Assembly (NCBI RefSeq): GCF_033101155.1 | Contig: NZ_JAWMPX010000011.1 | Location: 1 to 64,000, forward strand | DNA length: 64,000 bases | Direction: 5' to 3' | From: Tropicimonas sp033101155 | GTDB lineage: Bacteria; Pseudomonadota; Alphaproteobacteria; Rhodobacterales; Rhodobacteraceae | In this document: piece by piece, positions 52,596 through 62,914 of the stretch | How the letters are laid out: every line of letters starts with the position of its first letter | How positions within the stretch are numbered: the first letter of the stretch is position 1 | Notes under the pieces: model-generated | Databases searched by the model: none | What the model saw: the letters and a program-made list of their open reading frames with translations, nothing else | What the model was told of the DNA's origin: nothing | Translations under genes and position numbers: made by a program

Positions 52596-53132
52596 TCACA
52601 CCGCGCCGGTATATTCGCCGCGCGCCGGATAATCGTTCTTGATGGCGAAATCGAGCGCGCCGACCAGTTCGGAGAAATGCGGACGCGAGAAGGGCATGGT
52701 CTGGACCGAGCCGTAATAGAGCGTCTGCTGCGGCGTCACCATGAAGAGCCCGGGCTCGGAGAAGAGCGCCGGCTCCTCGATGCCGATGGAGGTCGTGCCA
52801 CGCGAGGTCGAGATATAAAGGCCCCAGTCGCGGGCCACGCTCAGCGGCAGGTCATAGGCGATGCGGAGCGCGTCGGCCTCGATCTTGTCGGCCATCGCCT
52901 GGGCGCGTTCCTGATTGTCGGAGCTGATCGCCAGCGTGGTCACGCCGCGTTCGGCGAAGGCCGATGTCTGTTTCTGCAACTCGCCCAGATAGTTGGCGCA
53001 GATCGGGCAATGCAGGCCGCGATAGAAGCAGAGGATGACGCCGCGCTCGGACTGTTCGGTCGAAAGGTCGAAGTCACCATGCGAGAGCGTCGGCAATTTG
53101 AGCTCGGGCGTTTTTTGGCGGGGAAGTAACAT
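52596..53132 (-). CDS. Peroxiredoxin-like AhpC/TSA-family protein
   Basis: A 178-residue thioredoxin-fold protein. The motif FYRGLHCPICANYL holds the peroxidatic Cys, with a second Cys three residues on. TTLAISSDNQERA and ALFSEPGLFMVTP complete the fold. It likely reduces peroxides in the cytoplasm. It is divergent from the AraC-type gene 92 bases away, which is its probable regulator. Confidence 0.88.
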   Translation of the reverse strand: MLLPRQKTPELKLPTLSHGDFDLSTEQSERGVILCFYRGLHCPICANYLGELQKQTSAFAERGVTTLAISSDNQERAQAMADKIEADALRIAYDLPLSVARDWGLYISTSRGTTSIGIEEPALFSEPGLFMVTPQQTLYYGSVQTMPFSRPHFSELVGALDFAIKNDYPARGEYTGAV

Positions 53133-53223
53133 GTCTGGTCTCCTGGGGATGTCTCTGAGTGTTTCTGCAAGGTGGCAGAATTTACCGTTTGAAAAACTTC
53201 AAAAAACAGACCAAAACACCGGA

Positions 53224-53988
53224 ATGGAAAAGATTGACCGGCTTTCGACCCTCATGTCCCGCTTCCGCCTGAGCGCGCGCGCCGCGCCGCTGGGCGAGGC
53301 AACCCTGATCGCGACCCGTCCCGGAAAGGACGATCCGGGGCGGTTGTTTCTTGGTGCCGTGCCGGTGGAGATCGATCTGGCCGAGGCGGAGATCGTGGTG
53401 GCGGCGCGGGTCGATTGGGGGAGCGATGCGAACCCGCTCTTTCAAGCCCTGCCGGAGCTCATGGTGCATGACCTGTCGGCGGATGAGGGCACGCGGCAGC
53501 TGCTGTCGCTGATCGATCTGGAGATCCGCGCGTCGCGTTGTGGGGCGGACTCGGTGATCGGGCGGCTGACCGAGGTGCTGCTGGTGCGCCTGTTGCGGGG
53601 CCAGATTGAATCCGGGGCGGTCGAGACTGGGTTGCTGGCCGGACTGTCCGATCCCAGATTGAGCCGCAGCATCGTCGCGATCCATGATCATCCGGAACGT
53701 CTCTGGACCAATGAAGACCTTGCGCAAGTCGCTGGGCTTTCGCTGAGCCGTTTCGTGGAGCTGTTCCAGACCCGGGTCGGAGAAACGCCCGCGGCCTATT
53801 TGCGGCGCTGGCGGCTGACGCTTGCGCGCCAGGATCTCGTGCTCGGGGCACGGGTGGAACGGGTGGCGCATCGATACGGGTTTCGCTCGGCAGAGGGGTT
53901 TTCGCGCGCTTTCAAGCGGCAGTTCGGCCAACAGCCGCGCGCCTTGCGCAGACCCTCCGCAACGGATGCGCAGCCGCATTCCTCCTGA
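53224..53988 (+). CDS. AraC-family transcriptional regulator (cupin-type sensor)
   Basis: A 254-residue AraC regulator. The N-terminal half is a cupin_6-like sensor (RLSTLMSRFRLSARAAPLGEA; CGADSVIGRLTEVLLVRLLR), the C-terminal half has two HTH units (LAQVAGLSLSRFVELFQTRVG; VAHRYGFRSAEGFSRAFKRQFG). ATG 53224 is the natural start. Divergent from the peroxiredoxin-like gene. Confidence 0.9.
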   Translation: MEKIDRLSTLMSRFRLSARAAPLGEATLIATRPGKDDPGRLFLGAVPVEIDLAEAEIVVAARVDWGSDANPLFQALPELMVHDLSADEGTRQLLSLIDLEIRASRCGADSVIGRLTEVLLVRLLRGQIESGAVETGLLAGLSDPRLSRSIVAIHDHPERLWTNEDLAQVAGLSLSRFVELFQTRVGETPAAYLRRWRLTLARQDLVLGARVERVAHRYGFRSAEGFSRAFKRQFGQQPRALRRPSATDAQPHSS

Positions 53989-54057
53989 TCGGACCCCTCA
54001 TGGGGGAAACCGCTTAATCCGCGCCGGGACGGGGCGGTTCGGGGCAGGGGGGAACGA

Positions 54058-54086
54058 AAAACGCCGCTGCGGTTGCAGCGGCGTTT
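54058..54086 (-). terminator. Intrinsic terminator of clpX (possibly bidirectional)
   Basis: AACGCCGCTGC and GCAGCGGCGTT form a strong stem with a four-base loop between the ends of the convergent araC and clpX genes. Read on the minus strand the stem is followed by a short T-run (TTTTCG), giving a good rho-independent terminator for clpX; the plus strand has TTTCGTTT and may also end the araC transcript. Confidence 0.8.
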
Positions 54087-54109
54087 CGTTTGTCGCGCCG
54101 GGGGGCGGA

Positions 54110-55369
<1,260 letters not shown>

Positions 55370-55536
55370 GCCAATCCTCTAGGGGCCCGCGCCCATTGTT
55401 GCGACCGGTCTCCCGGCCCGCTTGCGGGGCGTTCCGCGCCACCCCGTCCAAGCAAGATTATGGCAGCCCCTTCCGAGGCACAATGCCCAAATGTCGGCGG
55501 GCGGCATACGTGCGGCCCGCCGTTCGTCTCGTTTCG

Positions 55537-56169
55537 TCAGCTCTCGGCCTTGTCTTCGACAGTCTTGCGGCTCTCGACGATCTCGTCGATATGGCCCCAA
55601 TCCTTGGCTTCCTCTGCGGACATGAAATTGTCCCGTTCCAGCGCCGCTTCAACCTCTTCGAGCGCCTTGCCGCTATGCTTCACATAGATGGCATTGATCG
55701 TGTTCTTGATCTTCTGCGTCTCGGCGGCGTGAATCATGATGTCGGTTGCCTGGCCCTGGTACCCGCCGGAGGGCTGGTGGACCATGATCCGGCTGTTGGG
55801 CAGCGCGAAACGCATCCCCTTTTCGCCGCCAATCGAGAGCACCGATCCCATCGACGCCGCCTGGCCCACGACCAGTGTCGAGACCTTGGGCCGGATATAC
55901 TGCATCGTGTCGTAGATCGAGAGACCGGAGGTCACGACACCGCCGGGGCTGTTGATATACATGGAGATTTCCTTGGACGGGTTCTCCGCCTCAAGGTGCA
56001 GCAACTGGGCGACGATAAGCTGGCTCATGCCATCATGGACGGGGCCGTTGACAAAGATGATCCGCTCCTTGAGCAGGCGGGAGAAAATGTCATAGGCGCG
56101 CTCGCCGCGGCTGGTCTGCTCGACGACCATCGGGACGAGGTTCATATAGGTCTCACGGGGATCTTGCAT
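55537..56169 (-). CDS. clpP: ATP-dependent Clp protease proteolytic subunit ClpP
   Basis: A 210-residue serine protease. The catalytic Ser is in GQAASMGSVL and the His in SRIMVHQPSGG; the start MQDPRETYMNLVPMVVEQTSRGER is typical (first residues removed on maturation). ATG 56169 has a GAGG site upstream. It forms the barrel peptidase with ClpX, coded 167 bases downstream. Confidence 0.98.
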   Translation of the reverse strand: MQDPRETYMNLVPMVVEQTSRGERAYDIFSRLLKERIIFVNGPVHDGMSQLIVAQLLHLEAENPSKEISMYINSPGGVVTSGLSIYDTMQYIRPKVSTLVVGQAASMGSVLSIGGEKGMRFALPNSRIMVHQPSGGYQGQATDIMIHAAETQKIKNTINAIYVKHSGKALEEVEAALERDNFMSAEEAKDWGHIDEIVESRKTVEDKAES

Positions 56170-56426
56170 GGATACTGCCTCGCTTCGGGGCGACCGCGGG
56201 TGCGCTGGCCGCTTCAAATTCGTCAATGAGTCGTAGTGTCGACCCGGGGGGGTTGCAAGGGCAAGGCGGCGCGCACGCCCGGCGGTGCCCCGGGTGGTGG
56301 CTCGCCACGCCTCCGCACGGCACGCGCCGCAGCTATCCTGAGTCTTCCTTTACGAAAGGTTTCTATCTGGAAGTTTTCCCACTGGAGGGGGGGCGGTCCG
56401 CCGGGCGCGGCGACCGGGCGACGGTG

Positions 56427-56600
56427 TCATGGCCAGATAAGGTTGAAAACGAAGATCACAAGGGCCAGCGCGCCAGCATATTTCCAGCTGAAGCCCTTCC
56501 GGCGCTCCTCGCGAGTCACGAACCCCGTCTTGTCGAGCGCCCAGGTCGTGAGAAAGATCAGGGCAACGGTGACAATCGCGTGGAACAGGTCAAGATGCAT
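56427..56600 (-). CDS. Small two-segment membrane protein
   Basis: A 57-residue protein starting MHLDLFHAIVTVAL. It has two hydrophobic segments (HAIVTVALIFLTTWAL and YAGALALVIFVFNLIW) joined by a charged loop (TREERRKGFS). ATG 56600 is preferred over an in-frame start nine codons upstream because it puts the first segment at the N-terminus. Function unknown; resembles small conserved membrane proteins of Rhodobacteraceae. Confidence 0.65.
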   Translation of the reverse strand: MHLDLFHAIVTVALIFLTTWALDKTGFVTREERRKGFSWKYAGALALVIFVFNLIWP

Positions 56601-56660
56601 GGTCGATTTCCCGGCAGTGTTTCGCATGGCGGGACGAACATGTCGTCCCGCCCAGCCATA

Positions 56661-57296
56661 TCATTCGATTGAGATGTCCAGAACTGTCGCGGAATTTGTT
56701 CCGGGATCGCCATTGTAGAACACGTTTACGAGATGATCGCCGCTCAGGTATAACTGCCCGCGATAGCTGTTCCCGGCTTGCGCACTCTCGTAGAGGATGT
56801 CGCCGCCCGGCACCGTGATCATGAAATAGGTATTCGGCGCGCTTGCCTGCATGGAAACATTCAGAAACTGACCTTCCGCCGCCCCTAAAATATAGGTCAT
56901 CGCGGCGCCGGAGCCGAGATTGGCCGTGAGCGACGTGCCCGTGGTCCCCGGATCGAACTGGACGCGCCGCTCCGTATTCGGGGCTGTCAACACGTCCTCC
57001 GACGCGCTGGCCATCGCGCCATTGCCATCATCCATCGCGTCGACGGCGGTCAGTTCCCCGATCGCCCCGTCCTTGTAGGCGATGCAGCGCCAGGTCGTTC
57101 CGCCTGCATCCTTCATCATGACAAGCGTTCCGGCCTCGGAGAAGCTGGACTCGAGGATTTGTCCGCCCTGCGCGTCCGGTGTGCCGGTTGCGCGCAACGC
57201 ATCGATACAGGCGTTGTCCGCGTCGCTCATCGCAAGCGTTGCCCCCGGGGCCACAAGGACGGTCGCGAGGAGGATAGGTTTGCCGAGATGTTTCAT
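56661..57296 (-). CDS. Exported hypothetical protein
   Basis: A 211-residue protein with a signal peptide (MKHLGKPILLATVLVAPGATLAM). The mature N-terminal part has two Cys (DNACIDAL and WRCIAY) around a GGTTW turn; the C-terminal part is a beta-rich domain (GQFLNVSMQASAPNTYFMI, GDHLVNVFYNGDPG) like those found in inhibitor or pre-peptidase beta domains. It is paired with the lipoprotein gene 14 bases upstream, on the same strand. Confidence 0.7.
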   Translation of the reverse strand: MKHLGKPILLATVLVAPGATLAMSDADNACIDALRATGTPDAQGGQILESSFSEAGTLVMMKDAGGTTWRCIAYKDGAIGELTAVDAMDDGNGAMASASEDVLTAPNTERRVQFDPGTTGTSLTANLGSGAAMTYILGAAEGQFLNVSMQASAPNTYFMITVPGGDILYESAQAGNSYRGQLYLSGDHLVNVFYNGDPGTNSATVLDISIE

Positions 57297-57310
57297 GTGT
57301 TTTCTCCCAA

Positions 57311-57613
57311 TCAGCAGTCGCCCGCAGGCAGCATGGTGACCCCGGAATAGACGCCGTTTGAGGTGGTTATCCGGGCACAGGCGCCGGTCGAGAGATTGAA
57401 CCACCAGGAGGTCAGGCCTTCGGAGCGGATCAGGTCGAAGCCGAGTGTCTGGATGCCCATCTCGGCCTGACCGGCGCGGGCCCCTTCGAAGGAGGACAGA
57501 TCGGAGGAACTGCCGACCGTTGGCGTCGCTGTCGCCGCCTTGCTCCCATTGTCCTCGACACACGCTGCCAGAGGCAGCGCAAGGATGAGCAAGGCGGAAT
57601 ATCTGAATGCCAT
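57311..57613 (-). CDS. Small lipoprotein
   Basis: A 100-residue protein. Signal peptide and lipobox: MAFRYSALLILALPLAACVED, so Cys 18 is lipidated. The mature part contains FEGARAGQAEMGIQTLGFDLIRS (split about residues 42-65) and WWFNLSTGACARITTSNG, ending in a Cys. A hexanucleotide repeat lies 58 bases upstream of its start. Function unknown; probably in one operon with the next exported protein. Confidence 0.75.
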   Translation of the reverse strand: MAFRYSALLILALPLAACVEDNGSKAATATPTVGSSSDLSSFEGARAGQAEMGIQTLGFDLIRSEGLTSWWFNLSTGACARITTSNGVYSGVTMLPAGDC

Positions 57614-57922
57614 GAATTGTTTCCCTCTTGGTCGCCGCATGGATTTCGGAGGTGCCTCCACCATTCTTCTGTCAGTGTCAGTGTCAGTGTCAGTGTCGGT
57701 GTCAAACAAGACCTCCGCCCCGGCCCGCAACTCAACGATAGGTAGAATGCGCCGAAAGGCAAATAGGGGACGGATCATTTGCCGGTAAACCGACAGGCCC
57801 GAGTTCGGGTGCGAGACAATAGTGAGCAAGCCGTTCGCCGGGGTTTTCGGCGATGCGTCGAAGCCTGCAAAGGATTCTGGGCGGTCCTTCCCCGGACCTT
57901 CCGCGGCGCACGGGGGCGAGAT
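57614..57922. other. Intergenic region upstream of the lipoprotein gene
   Basis: 309 bases with no convincing gene. It contains the hexanucleotide repeat at 57671-57703 and the downstream end of the 3-hydroxybutyrate dehydrogenase transcript. No clear terminator was seen. Confidence 0.5.
57671..57703. repeat. GTCAGT hexanucleotide tandem repeat
   Basis: Four perfect copies of GTCAGT, one variant (GTCGGT) and a half copy run from 57671 to 57703, in the region upstream of the lipoprotein start. Slippage here would shift promoter spacing in steps of six bases. Confidence 0.9.
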
Positions 57923-58726
57923 CTATTGTGCCGTCCAGCCGCCGTCGATCGGGATCGAGATGCCGGTGACGTTGTGGGCGATGGGGGCGCAGAGCCATCG
58001 GGCCAGCGCGCCGATCTCGGCAGGGTCCGACACGCGCTGCGTCGGTTGTTTCTCTGCCAGCAACTCCGCGATGCCGAGATCCCTGTCGCCGCCATGCAAC
58101 GCCGCCCGGGCGACGATCTGCGGTTCGATGATCGCGGTCTCTGTCCAGCCGGGGCAAATACAATTGACCGTCACACCACCGAGCCCGGTCTTGCCCGCAT
58201 TGGCATATTCCAGCGCCGCCACCTTGCTGAGCCCGATCAGCCCGTGTTTCGCGGCGACATAGGGGGCCTTGTCCTTCGAAGCGACGAGCCCGTGGACCGA
58301 GGCGATATTGATCACCCGCCCATAGCCGCGCGTGGCCATGAGTGGCATTGCGGCCTGCATCAGGTGGAAGGCGGCGGAGAGATTGACAGCGAGGATCGCA
58401 TCCCATTTCTCGCCCGGCATCTCGGCCAGCGGCGCTGTGTGCTGGATGCCGGCATTGTTCACAAGAATGTCCGCCCCGCCCCAGGCCGCGACCGCCGCCA
58501 TCAACTCGGCGATCCGCTCGGGCTCGCGCAGGTCGCCCTGGAAGAACTCCGCCTGGGGCGATCCCGCCTCACGAAGCGCCGTGCAGACCTCGTGCACCTG
58601 GAGATCTCCCGCGATGCCATGTACCGCGATCCGTGCACCGGCCCGCGCCAGCTCGGTGGCAATCGCGAGGCCAATTCCCTGAACCGATCCCGTCACCAAC
58701 GCCGTTTTCCCTGCAAGCTCGGTCAT
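57923..58726 (-). CDS. 3-hydroxybutyrate dehydrogenase (SDR family)
   Basis: A 267-residue classical SDR with TGSVQGIGLAIA near the N-terminus, NNAGIQHTAPL, and the catalytic YVAAKHGLIG; VNCICPGWTETAIIEPQI and the lid sequence are typical of D-3-hydroxybutyrate dehydrogenases (BdhA). It oxidises 3-hydroxybutyrate to acetoacetate with NAD. The four-base overlap with the acyl-CoA synthetase (ATGA) shows an operon that could process hydroxy acids or short acids. Confidence 0.88.
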   Translation of the reverse strand: MTELAGKTALVTGSVQGIGLAIATELARAGARIAVHGIAGDLQVHEVCTALREAGSPQAEFFQGDLREPERIAELMAAVAAWGGADILVNNAGIQHTAPLAEMPGEKWDAILAVNLSAAFHLMQAAMPLMATRGYGRVINIASVHGLVASKDKAPYVAAKHGLIGLSKVAALEYANAGKTGLGGVTVNCICPGWTETAIIEPQIVARAALHGGDRDLGIAELLAEKQPTQRVSDPAEIGALARWLCAPIAHNVTGISIPIDGGWTAQ

Positions 58727-60243
58727 GTCTCTTCCTCCTCCAGCAACCGGCGCAGCTCTGTCTTGAGAACCTTGCCGTAATTGTTCTTCGGCAGTTCGGG
58801 GAGGAAGCGGTAGGCTTTCGGCCGCTTGAACCGCGCGATCCGTTCCAGACAGAGCGCGTCGAGCGCGCCTGCCTCCGGTGCGGGGTCGTGGGCGACGACA
58901 AAAGCGACGACCTCCTCGCCCCATTCCGCCGAAGCCCGCCCGACCACCGCAACCTCCCTCAGATCCGGGTGTTGCAGCAGCGCCTCCTCGACCTCGCGCG
59001 GATAGATATTGCTGCCGCCCGAGATGATCATGTCCTTGGAGCGGTCCTGAAGCGTCAGGTAGCCATCCGCGTCGAGCCGCCCCATATCGCCGGTCCAGAG
59101 CCAGCCATCGATCAGCGTCTTCGCCGTTGTCGCCTCGTTGCGCCAGTAGCCCGGCATGACCGGCGCGCCCTGCACAAGGATCTCGCCGGTCTCGCCGGTG
59201 GCAAGCGGCGCGCCGGTTGGTCCAGCCACCCGCAGCTCGACGAGGCTTTGCGCGCGGCCCACCGAGGCCAGCCGCTCGCGCCAGCGCGGATGCGAACGAT
59301 CCGCCACGTCGGCGCGCGGCAGCGCCGTGATCGCCATGGGGCATTCGCCTTGCCCGTAGATCTGCAGAAATCGCGGCCCGAACCAGTCGACCGCTTCCAC
59401 GATATCGGCCAGGTACATCGGCCCGCCCGCATAGACGATGCTGCGCAGCCCGTCGCCACGTTGGCCTGTTCGTTTCCCGACATCGGTCAGACGGCGGACC
59501 ATGGTTGGGGCCATGAACATGTGGATGGGGCCAAGTTCGGCGGCCAGGGCGAGCACCTCCGCCGCGTCGAAGCCCCGCGAGGGCGGGCAGATATGGCGGC
59601 ACCCATGCAGGATATGCATCATCGAGTAGATGCCGGCACCATGGCTCATCGGGGCGCCATAGAGGACACCGTCCTCCGGGGAGATGCTGTCCCCATCGGC
59701 CTGATAGGACATCGACATCGACATCGCCATCAGCATCGCATGGGTCATGCGCACGCCCTTGGGGCGCCCGGTCGTGCCGGAGGTGTAGAAAAGCCACGCG
59801 AGATCGTCCTCCGCACGCGGCTCGCAATCGCGCCCCGGACCGGTGCAGGCGGCAGCAAAATCGGGGGCGCCGGTGTCGATCACCTCCGTCTCCGCGACCT
59901 CCCGCAACGCCTGGGCAAGACCGGGCGTGGCCAGGCACAGCGCGGCGCCGGAATCCTCGAGAATCCAGGCCGCCTCGCGTGGGTGCAGTTTTGCGTTGAT
60001 CGGAACCACGGCGGCGCCGGCGATCCAGACCGCGTTCATCGCCACGAGATAGTCGGGGCAGTTTGCCATGAAGAGCGCGATACGCGCACCGGGAGGAATT
60101 CCGCGAGCGGACAGGGCGGCGCCGAGCGACGCGGATTGCGCGTGGAAGCTCCGATAGTCGGCCAGAATACGAGTTCCGTCCAGAAGGGCAGGGCGGTCGC
60201 CGTGTACCCGTGCCGTTCGCTCCAGCCACAGCGCCAGGTTCAT
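58723..60243 (-). CDS. AMP-dependent acyl-CoA synthetase
   Basis: A 506-residue ANL-superfamily enzyme. P-loop YTSGTTGRPKG, the YGQGECP block, GWLWTGDMG and the catalytic Lys near the end (KNNYGKVLKTELR) are all present. ATG 60243 has GGGAGGAC upstream. It activates a carboxylic acid, probably fatty or aryl, to its CoA ester through an adenylate. Overlaps the SDR gene. Confidence 0.92.
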   Translation of the reverse strand: MNLALWLERTARVHGDRPALLDGTRILADYRSFHAQSASLGAALSARGIPPGARIALFMANCPDYLVAMNAVWIAGAAVVPINAKLHPREAAWILEDSGAALCLATPGLAQALREVAETEVIDTGAPDFAAACTGPGRDCEPRAEDDLAWLFYTSGTTGRPKGVRMTHAMLMAMSMSMSYQADGDSISPEDGVLYGAPMSHGAGIYSMMHILHGCRHICPPSRGFDAAEVLALAAELGPIHMFMAPTMVRRLTDVGKRTGQRGDGLRSIVYAGGPMYLADIVEAVDWFGPRFLQIYGQGECPMAITALPRADVADRSHPRWRERLASVGRAQSLVELRVAGPTGAPLATGETGEILVQGAPVMPGYWRNEATTAKTLIDGWLWTGDMGRLDADGYLTLQDRSKDMIISGGSNIYPREVEEALLQHPDLREVAVVGRASAEWGEEVVAFVVAHDPAPEAGALDALCLERIARFKRPKAYRFLPELPKNNYGKVLKTELRRLLEEEET

Positions 60244-60559
60244 GGCTGTCCTCCCTGTTCTCCCCGCTACATGGAAGCACGCGAGGCGCCTTTGAATCAA
60301 CTCTCGCGGGGCTTGGCGCGGGCAGTCCCTGTCGCCTGGGTGAGCTGAAGCGGCGGTGCGTCTTCGTGAGGCGTCGAGGGACGTGAGCTGAGGCGAAGCC
60401 CGGGCGCGCGGGAACGGGCGGGCGTATCGAGACGGTCGCCAGGCTGACCTGTCGAGGGGGAGCCGATGCCGGAAAGATCGGGGCGGCCACCGACGATCAG
60501 CGCCTGCAACAGATCACCGAGAGAGCACGGCTATCCATGGCCGCGGTCCGGGCGGTTCC
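60244..60559. other. Intergenic region between acyl-CoA synthetase and FadL-like gene
   Basis: 316 bases with no convincing gene. The right end is the 3' side of the FadL-like gene; the left part is the promoter side of the acyl-CoA synthetase. No clear hairpin with T-run was found. Confidence 0.5.
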
Positions 60560-61747
60560 TCAGAAGTCGTACCCGACCCGAAGCCCGAATGCCCAGACTT
60601 CACCATCATCGAAATCGGCGCGGGTGGTGCCGACGGGGAGGGTCTCGACGATGCCATCCCCAAGCTCGGTGTATTGTGCTGAGAGGGCGAGGCTCAGATC
60701 GCCGAAGCGACGCTGCACCCCGACCCCGGCCCCCCAGAAACCAACAGAGGGAAAGAGTGGGGCGACGACTCCGTCTTCGCGCGGCTCATAGAACAAGTCG
60801 GCAGATCCGGCCCAGACGTCGTTGAACTGGCGTGCAAGACCGACCGTGTAGGTCACCGTGTCGTCCAGCTCGACCAGCCCAACGCCACCGCCGCCCTGCT
60901 CGAGTGGCTTGCTGAACCCGGCCGGGTCGATCCGGAACTCGCTCCATTTCACCCAGCGGACCGAGCCATAGAGAAGTGTGTCGGGAGCAATTCCTGTTTG
61001 CAGGTCGAGATTGAGCGATTGCGGTGTCTTGACCTCGGTGGTCGAGCGCCCGTCCAGAGCCGGGTTGGGGTTGCCGGTTTCGACCGTGTCCATCTCATGG
61101 GTGATGGTCGAGTTATAGGTCAGCGAGGCACGCAGGGCGATTTCCGGAATCTCGTAGCTCGCGCCCAGCACATAGCCGAGCGCGCTGTCCTGTCCGAGAG
61201 AGACCTCGTATCCATTGGCAGTTGGCAGGCCGAACTCGCGCGGCGCGCCGTAGGCCCAGCCGCTCAGGCGGATATCGCCCTCGATCTGTTGCAGCCGCAC
61301 CCCGCCATGGACAGACCAGGTCTCGTTCAGGCGATACCGCAGAAGCGCGGTCAGGGAGGAGGTCTCGGCCCAGGCCCGCGTGTTTCCGAGCTCGCTCGTC
61401 ATGCCGTCGCCGGGGTAGAGCAGGTCCGAGCCATAGGGCTCCTCGGCGATCAGTGCGCCTGAGAGCGAGTCGTCGACCTCCAGTTTGAGTGCGGCCGATG
61501 GCGCGGAAATCATCGCGGCGGTGTTTCCATATTGGTAGCCGGGGGCGACAAAGGGGGCGATCCCGGCACCTTCCCCGGTAACCTCCGGCCAGGCGCGGGC
61601 GAAGTCGAGCCGCAGATGTCCGCCGCTTTTGCCACCATCCTCGAACAGGACATCGATACGCTGACCGGTGCGGTCCAACCCGCCAGCAAGTGCGGGAAGG
61701 GTGAGGAGGCAGGGCAGGAGTGCCGTGCCAAGCAGGCGGGAAATCAT
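60560..61747 (-). CDS. OmpP1/FadL-family outer membrane transport protein
   Basis: A 395-residue outer membrane beta-barrel. Signal peptide MISRLLGTALLPCLLTLPALAGGLDRTGQ, then many amphipathic strands ending in an aromatic residue (FGLRVGYDF), as outer membrane barrels do. It shows FadL-like blocks (ALLRYRLNETWSVHGGVRL, YGSVRWVKWSEF). It probably passes long-chain fatty or other hydrophobic acids inward, matching the acyl-CoA synthetase upstream on the same side. Confidence 0.88.
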   Translation of the reverse strand: MISRLLGTALLPCLLTLPALAGGLDRTGQRIDVLFEDGGKSGGHLRLDFARAWPEVTGEGAGIAPFVAPGYQYGNTAAMISAPSAALKLEVDDSLSGALIAEEPYGSDLLYPGDGMTSELGNTRAWAETSSLTALLRYRLNETWSVHGGVRLQQIEGDIRLSGWAYGAPREFGLPTANGYEVSLGQDSALGYVLGASYEIPEIALRASLTYNSTITHEMDTVETGNPNPALDGRSTTEVKTPQSLNLDLQTGIAPDTLLYGSVRWVKWSEFRIDPAGFSKPLEQGGGGVGLVELDDTVTYTVGLARQFNDVWAGSADLFYEPREDGVVAPLFPSVGFWGAGVGVQRRFGDLSLALSAQYTELGDGIVETLPVGTTRADFDDGEVWAFGLRVGYDF

Positions 61748-61914
61748 GGCGGTTCTCTTCGACGTTCTGTACGATTCCCGCCTAGTGGCTCAAGGTTGAC
61801 GCGCGATTAACCGAGCGCCCGGAGCCGGGGTCGTGAGGAAGAAATGTCGCCCCTGGGCAGCTATGACCTTGGGTCAAACAAGCAATTGGAACGGCAAGGG
61901 AGCGAGTGGGCGGG

Positions 61915-62295
61915 ATGCGCAAGAGAATCAGTTCAGGGTCGCCCTTCGAGGCCGAGATCGGCTATTCGCGGGCAATCTGCTGCGATGGATGGGTCTTCGT
62001 GGCGGGCACGACCGGGTATGACTACGCGACGATGGAGATGCCGGAAGGCGTGGCAGCGCAATGCACCAACGCGCTGAGCACGATCGCGCGGGCGTTGGAA
62101 GAGGTGGGCGCCAGCCTCGATGATGCGGTGCGTGTTCGCTATATCTTGCCCGACAAGGCGGACTGGCCGGCCTGTTGGCCAGCGACCCGGGCCGCCTTTG
62201 CACATGCGCGCCCAGCCGCGACGATGATTGTCGCCGGATTGCAGGAACCGGAAATGAAGATCGAGATCGAGGTGACCGCGCGATTGCCGGGGTGA
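61915..62295 (+). CDS. RidA-family protein without the catalytic arginine
   Basis: A 126-residue Rid-family protein (start ATG 61915; GTG 61906 is also possible). The core blocks VFVAGTTGYD, QCTNALSTIARALEEVGASLDDAVRVR and KIEIEVTARLPG are present. In active RidA deaminases the sequence near the C-terminus reads Pro-Ala-Arg; here it is RPAATMIV, with Ala in place of that Arg, so imine/enamine deaminase activity is doubtful and it belongs to a divergent Rid group. Confidence 0.88.
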   Translation: MRKRISSGSPFEAEIGYSRAICCDGWVFVAGTTGYDYATMEMPEGVAAQCTNALSTIARALEEVGASLDDAVRVRYILPDKADWPACWPATRAAFAHARPAATMIVAGLQEPEMKIEIEVTARLPG

Positions 62296-62470
62296 CGGCG
62301 GCAGGACGGGCTTCGGCCACGATTCCGGCGTTGAAGGCGTTTCGCACCATCTTCAACGGCCCGCGTGCCGGCCAGTGTCCGCTTGGAACACCCAGCCTGC
62401 GCCGCCCTGTCTCTGGACCTCTGCGCGGCTTTGGTCCATACGGAAGGCCAATACGCATCCGGAGGCATCC

Positions 62471-62857
62471 ATGGGCATCCTGAATTCGGTTCTGCGGGCC
62501 ATCATCTGGTGGGACGGTCAGACCTACGGCACCCAACTCTTCACCTCTCGCCATGGCGAGAAGGTCGGTGAAGACGCAGAGGGCAATGTCTACTATCGCA
62601 ACGAAGACGATTCCAAGCGCTGGGTCATCTTCGATGGTGAGGTCGAAGCGACCCGCATCCCGCCGGACTGGCATGGCTGGCTGCACAAGCTCTATGATGC
62701 GCCGCCTTCGGAGTCTCCGCTGCCCCACAAGGATTGGGAAAAGCCGCATCTGGAAAACGTGACGGCGGATCCCGTGCTGTCCTACAAGCCCACGGGCTCG
62801 TTGCGTCGCGCGACCCCGGTTGAACGTTCCGATTACGAGGCGTGGGCGCCCGAATGA
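62471..62857 (+). CDS. NADH:ubiquinone oxidoreductase subunit NDUFA12 family protein
   Basis: A 128-residue protein; ATG 62471 is preceded by GGAGG at 62461-62465. The family pattern is clear: WWDGQTYGTQLFTSRHGEKVGED..GNVYYRN, RWVIFDGEVEATRIPPDWHGWLHK (both split here), followed by a Pro-rich end. It is the bacterial form of complex I accessory subunit NDUFA12 (B17.2), found in alphaproteobacteria, and works at the peripheral arm on the cytoplasmic side. Confidence 0.93.
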   Translation: MGILNSVLRAIIWWDGQTYGTQLFTSRHGEKVGEDAEGNVYYRNEDDSKRWVIFDGEVEATRIPPDWHGWLHKLYDAPPSESPLPHKDWEKPHLENVTADPVLSYKPTGSLRRATPVERSDYEAWAPE

Positions 62858-62914
62858 GCCTCGCGGCCATTGCGGATGCACTGACAGCCCCGCGCCTGCG
62901 GGACGGAGGAAGTC

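Noticed and set aside
57671..57703. Repeat as a CRISPR array
   Set aside because: Units are six bases with no spacers; it is a simple tandem repeat.
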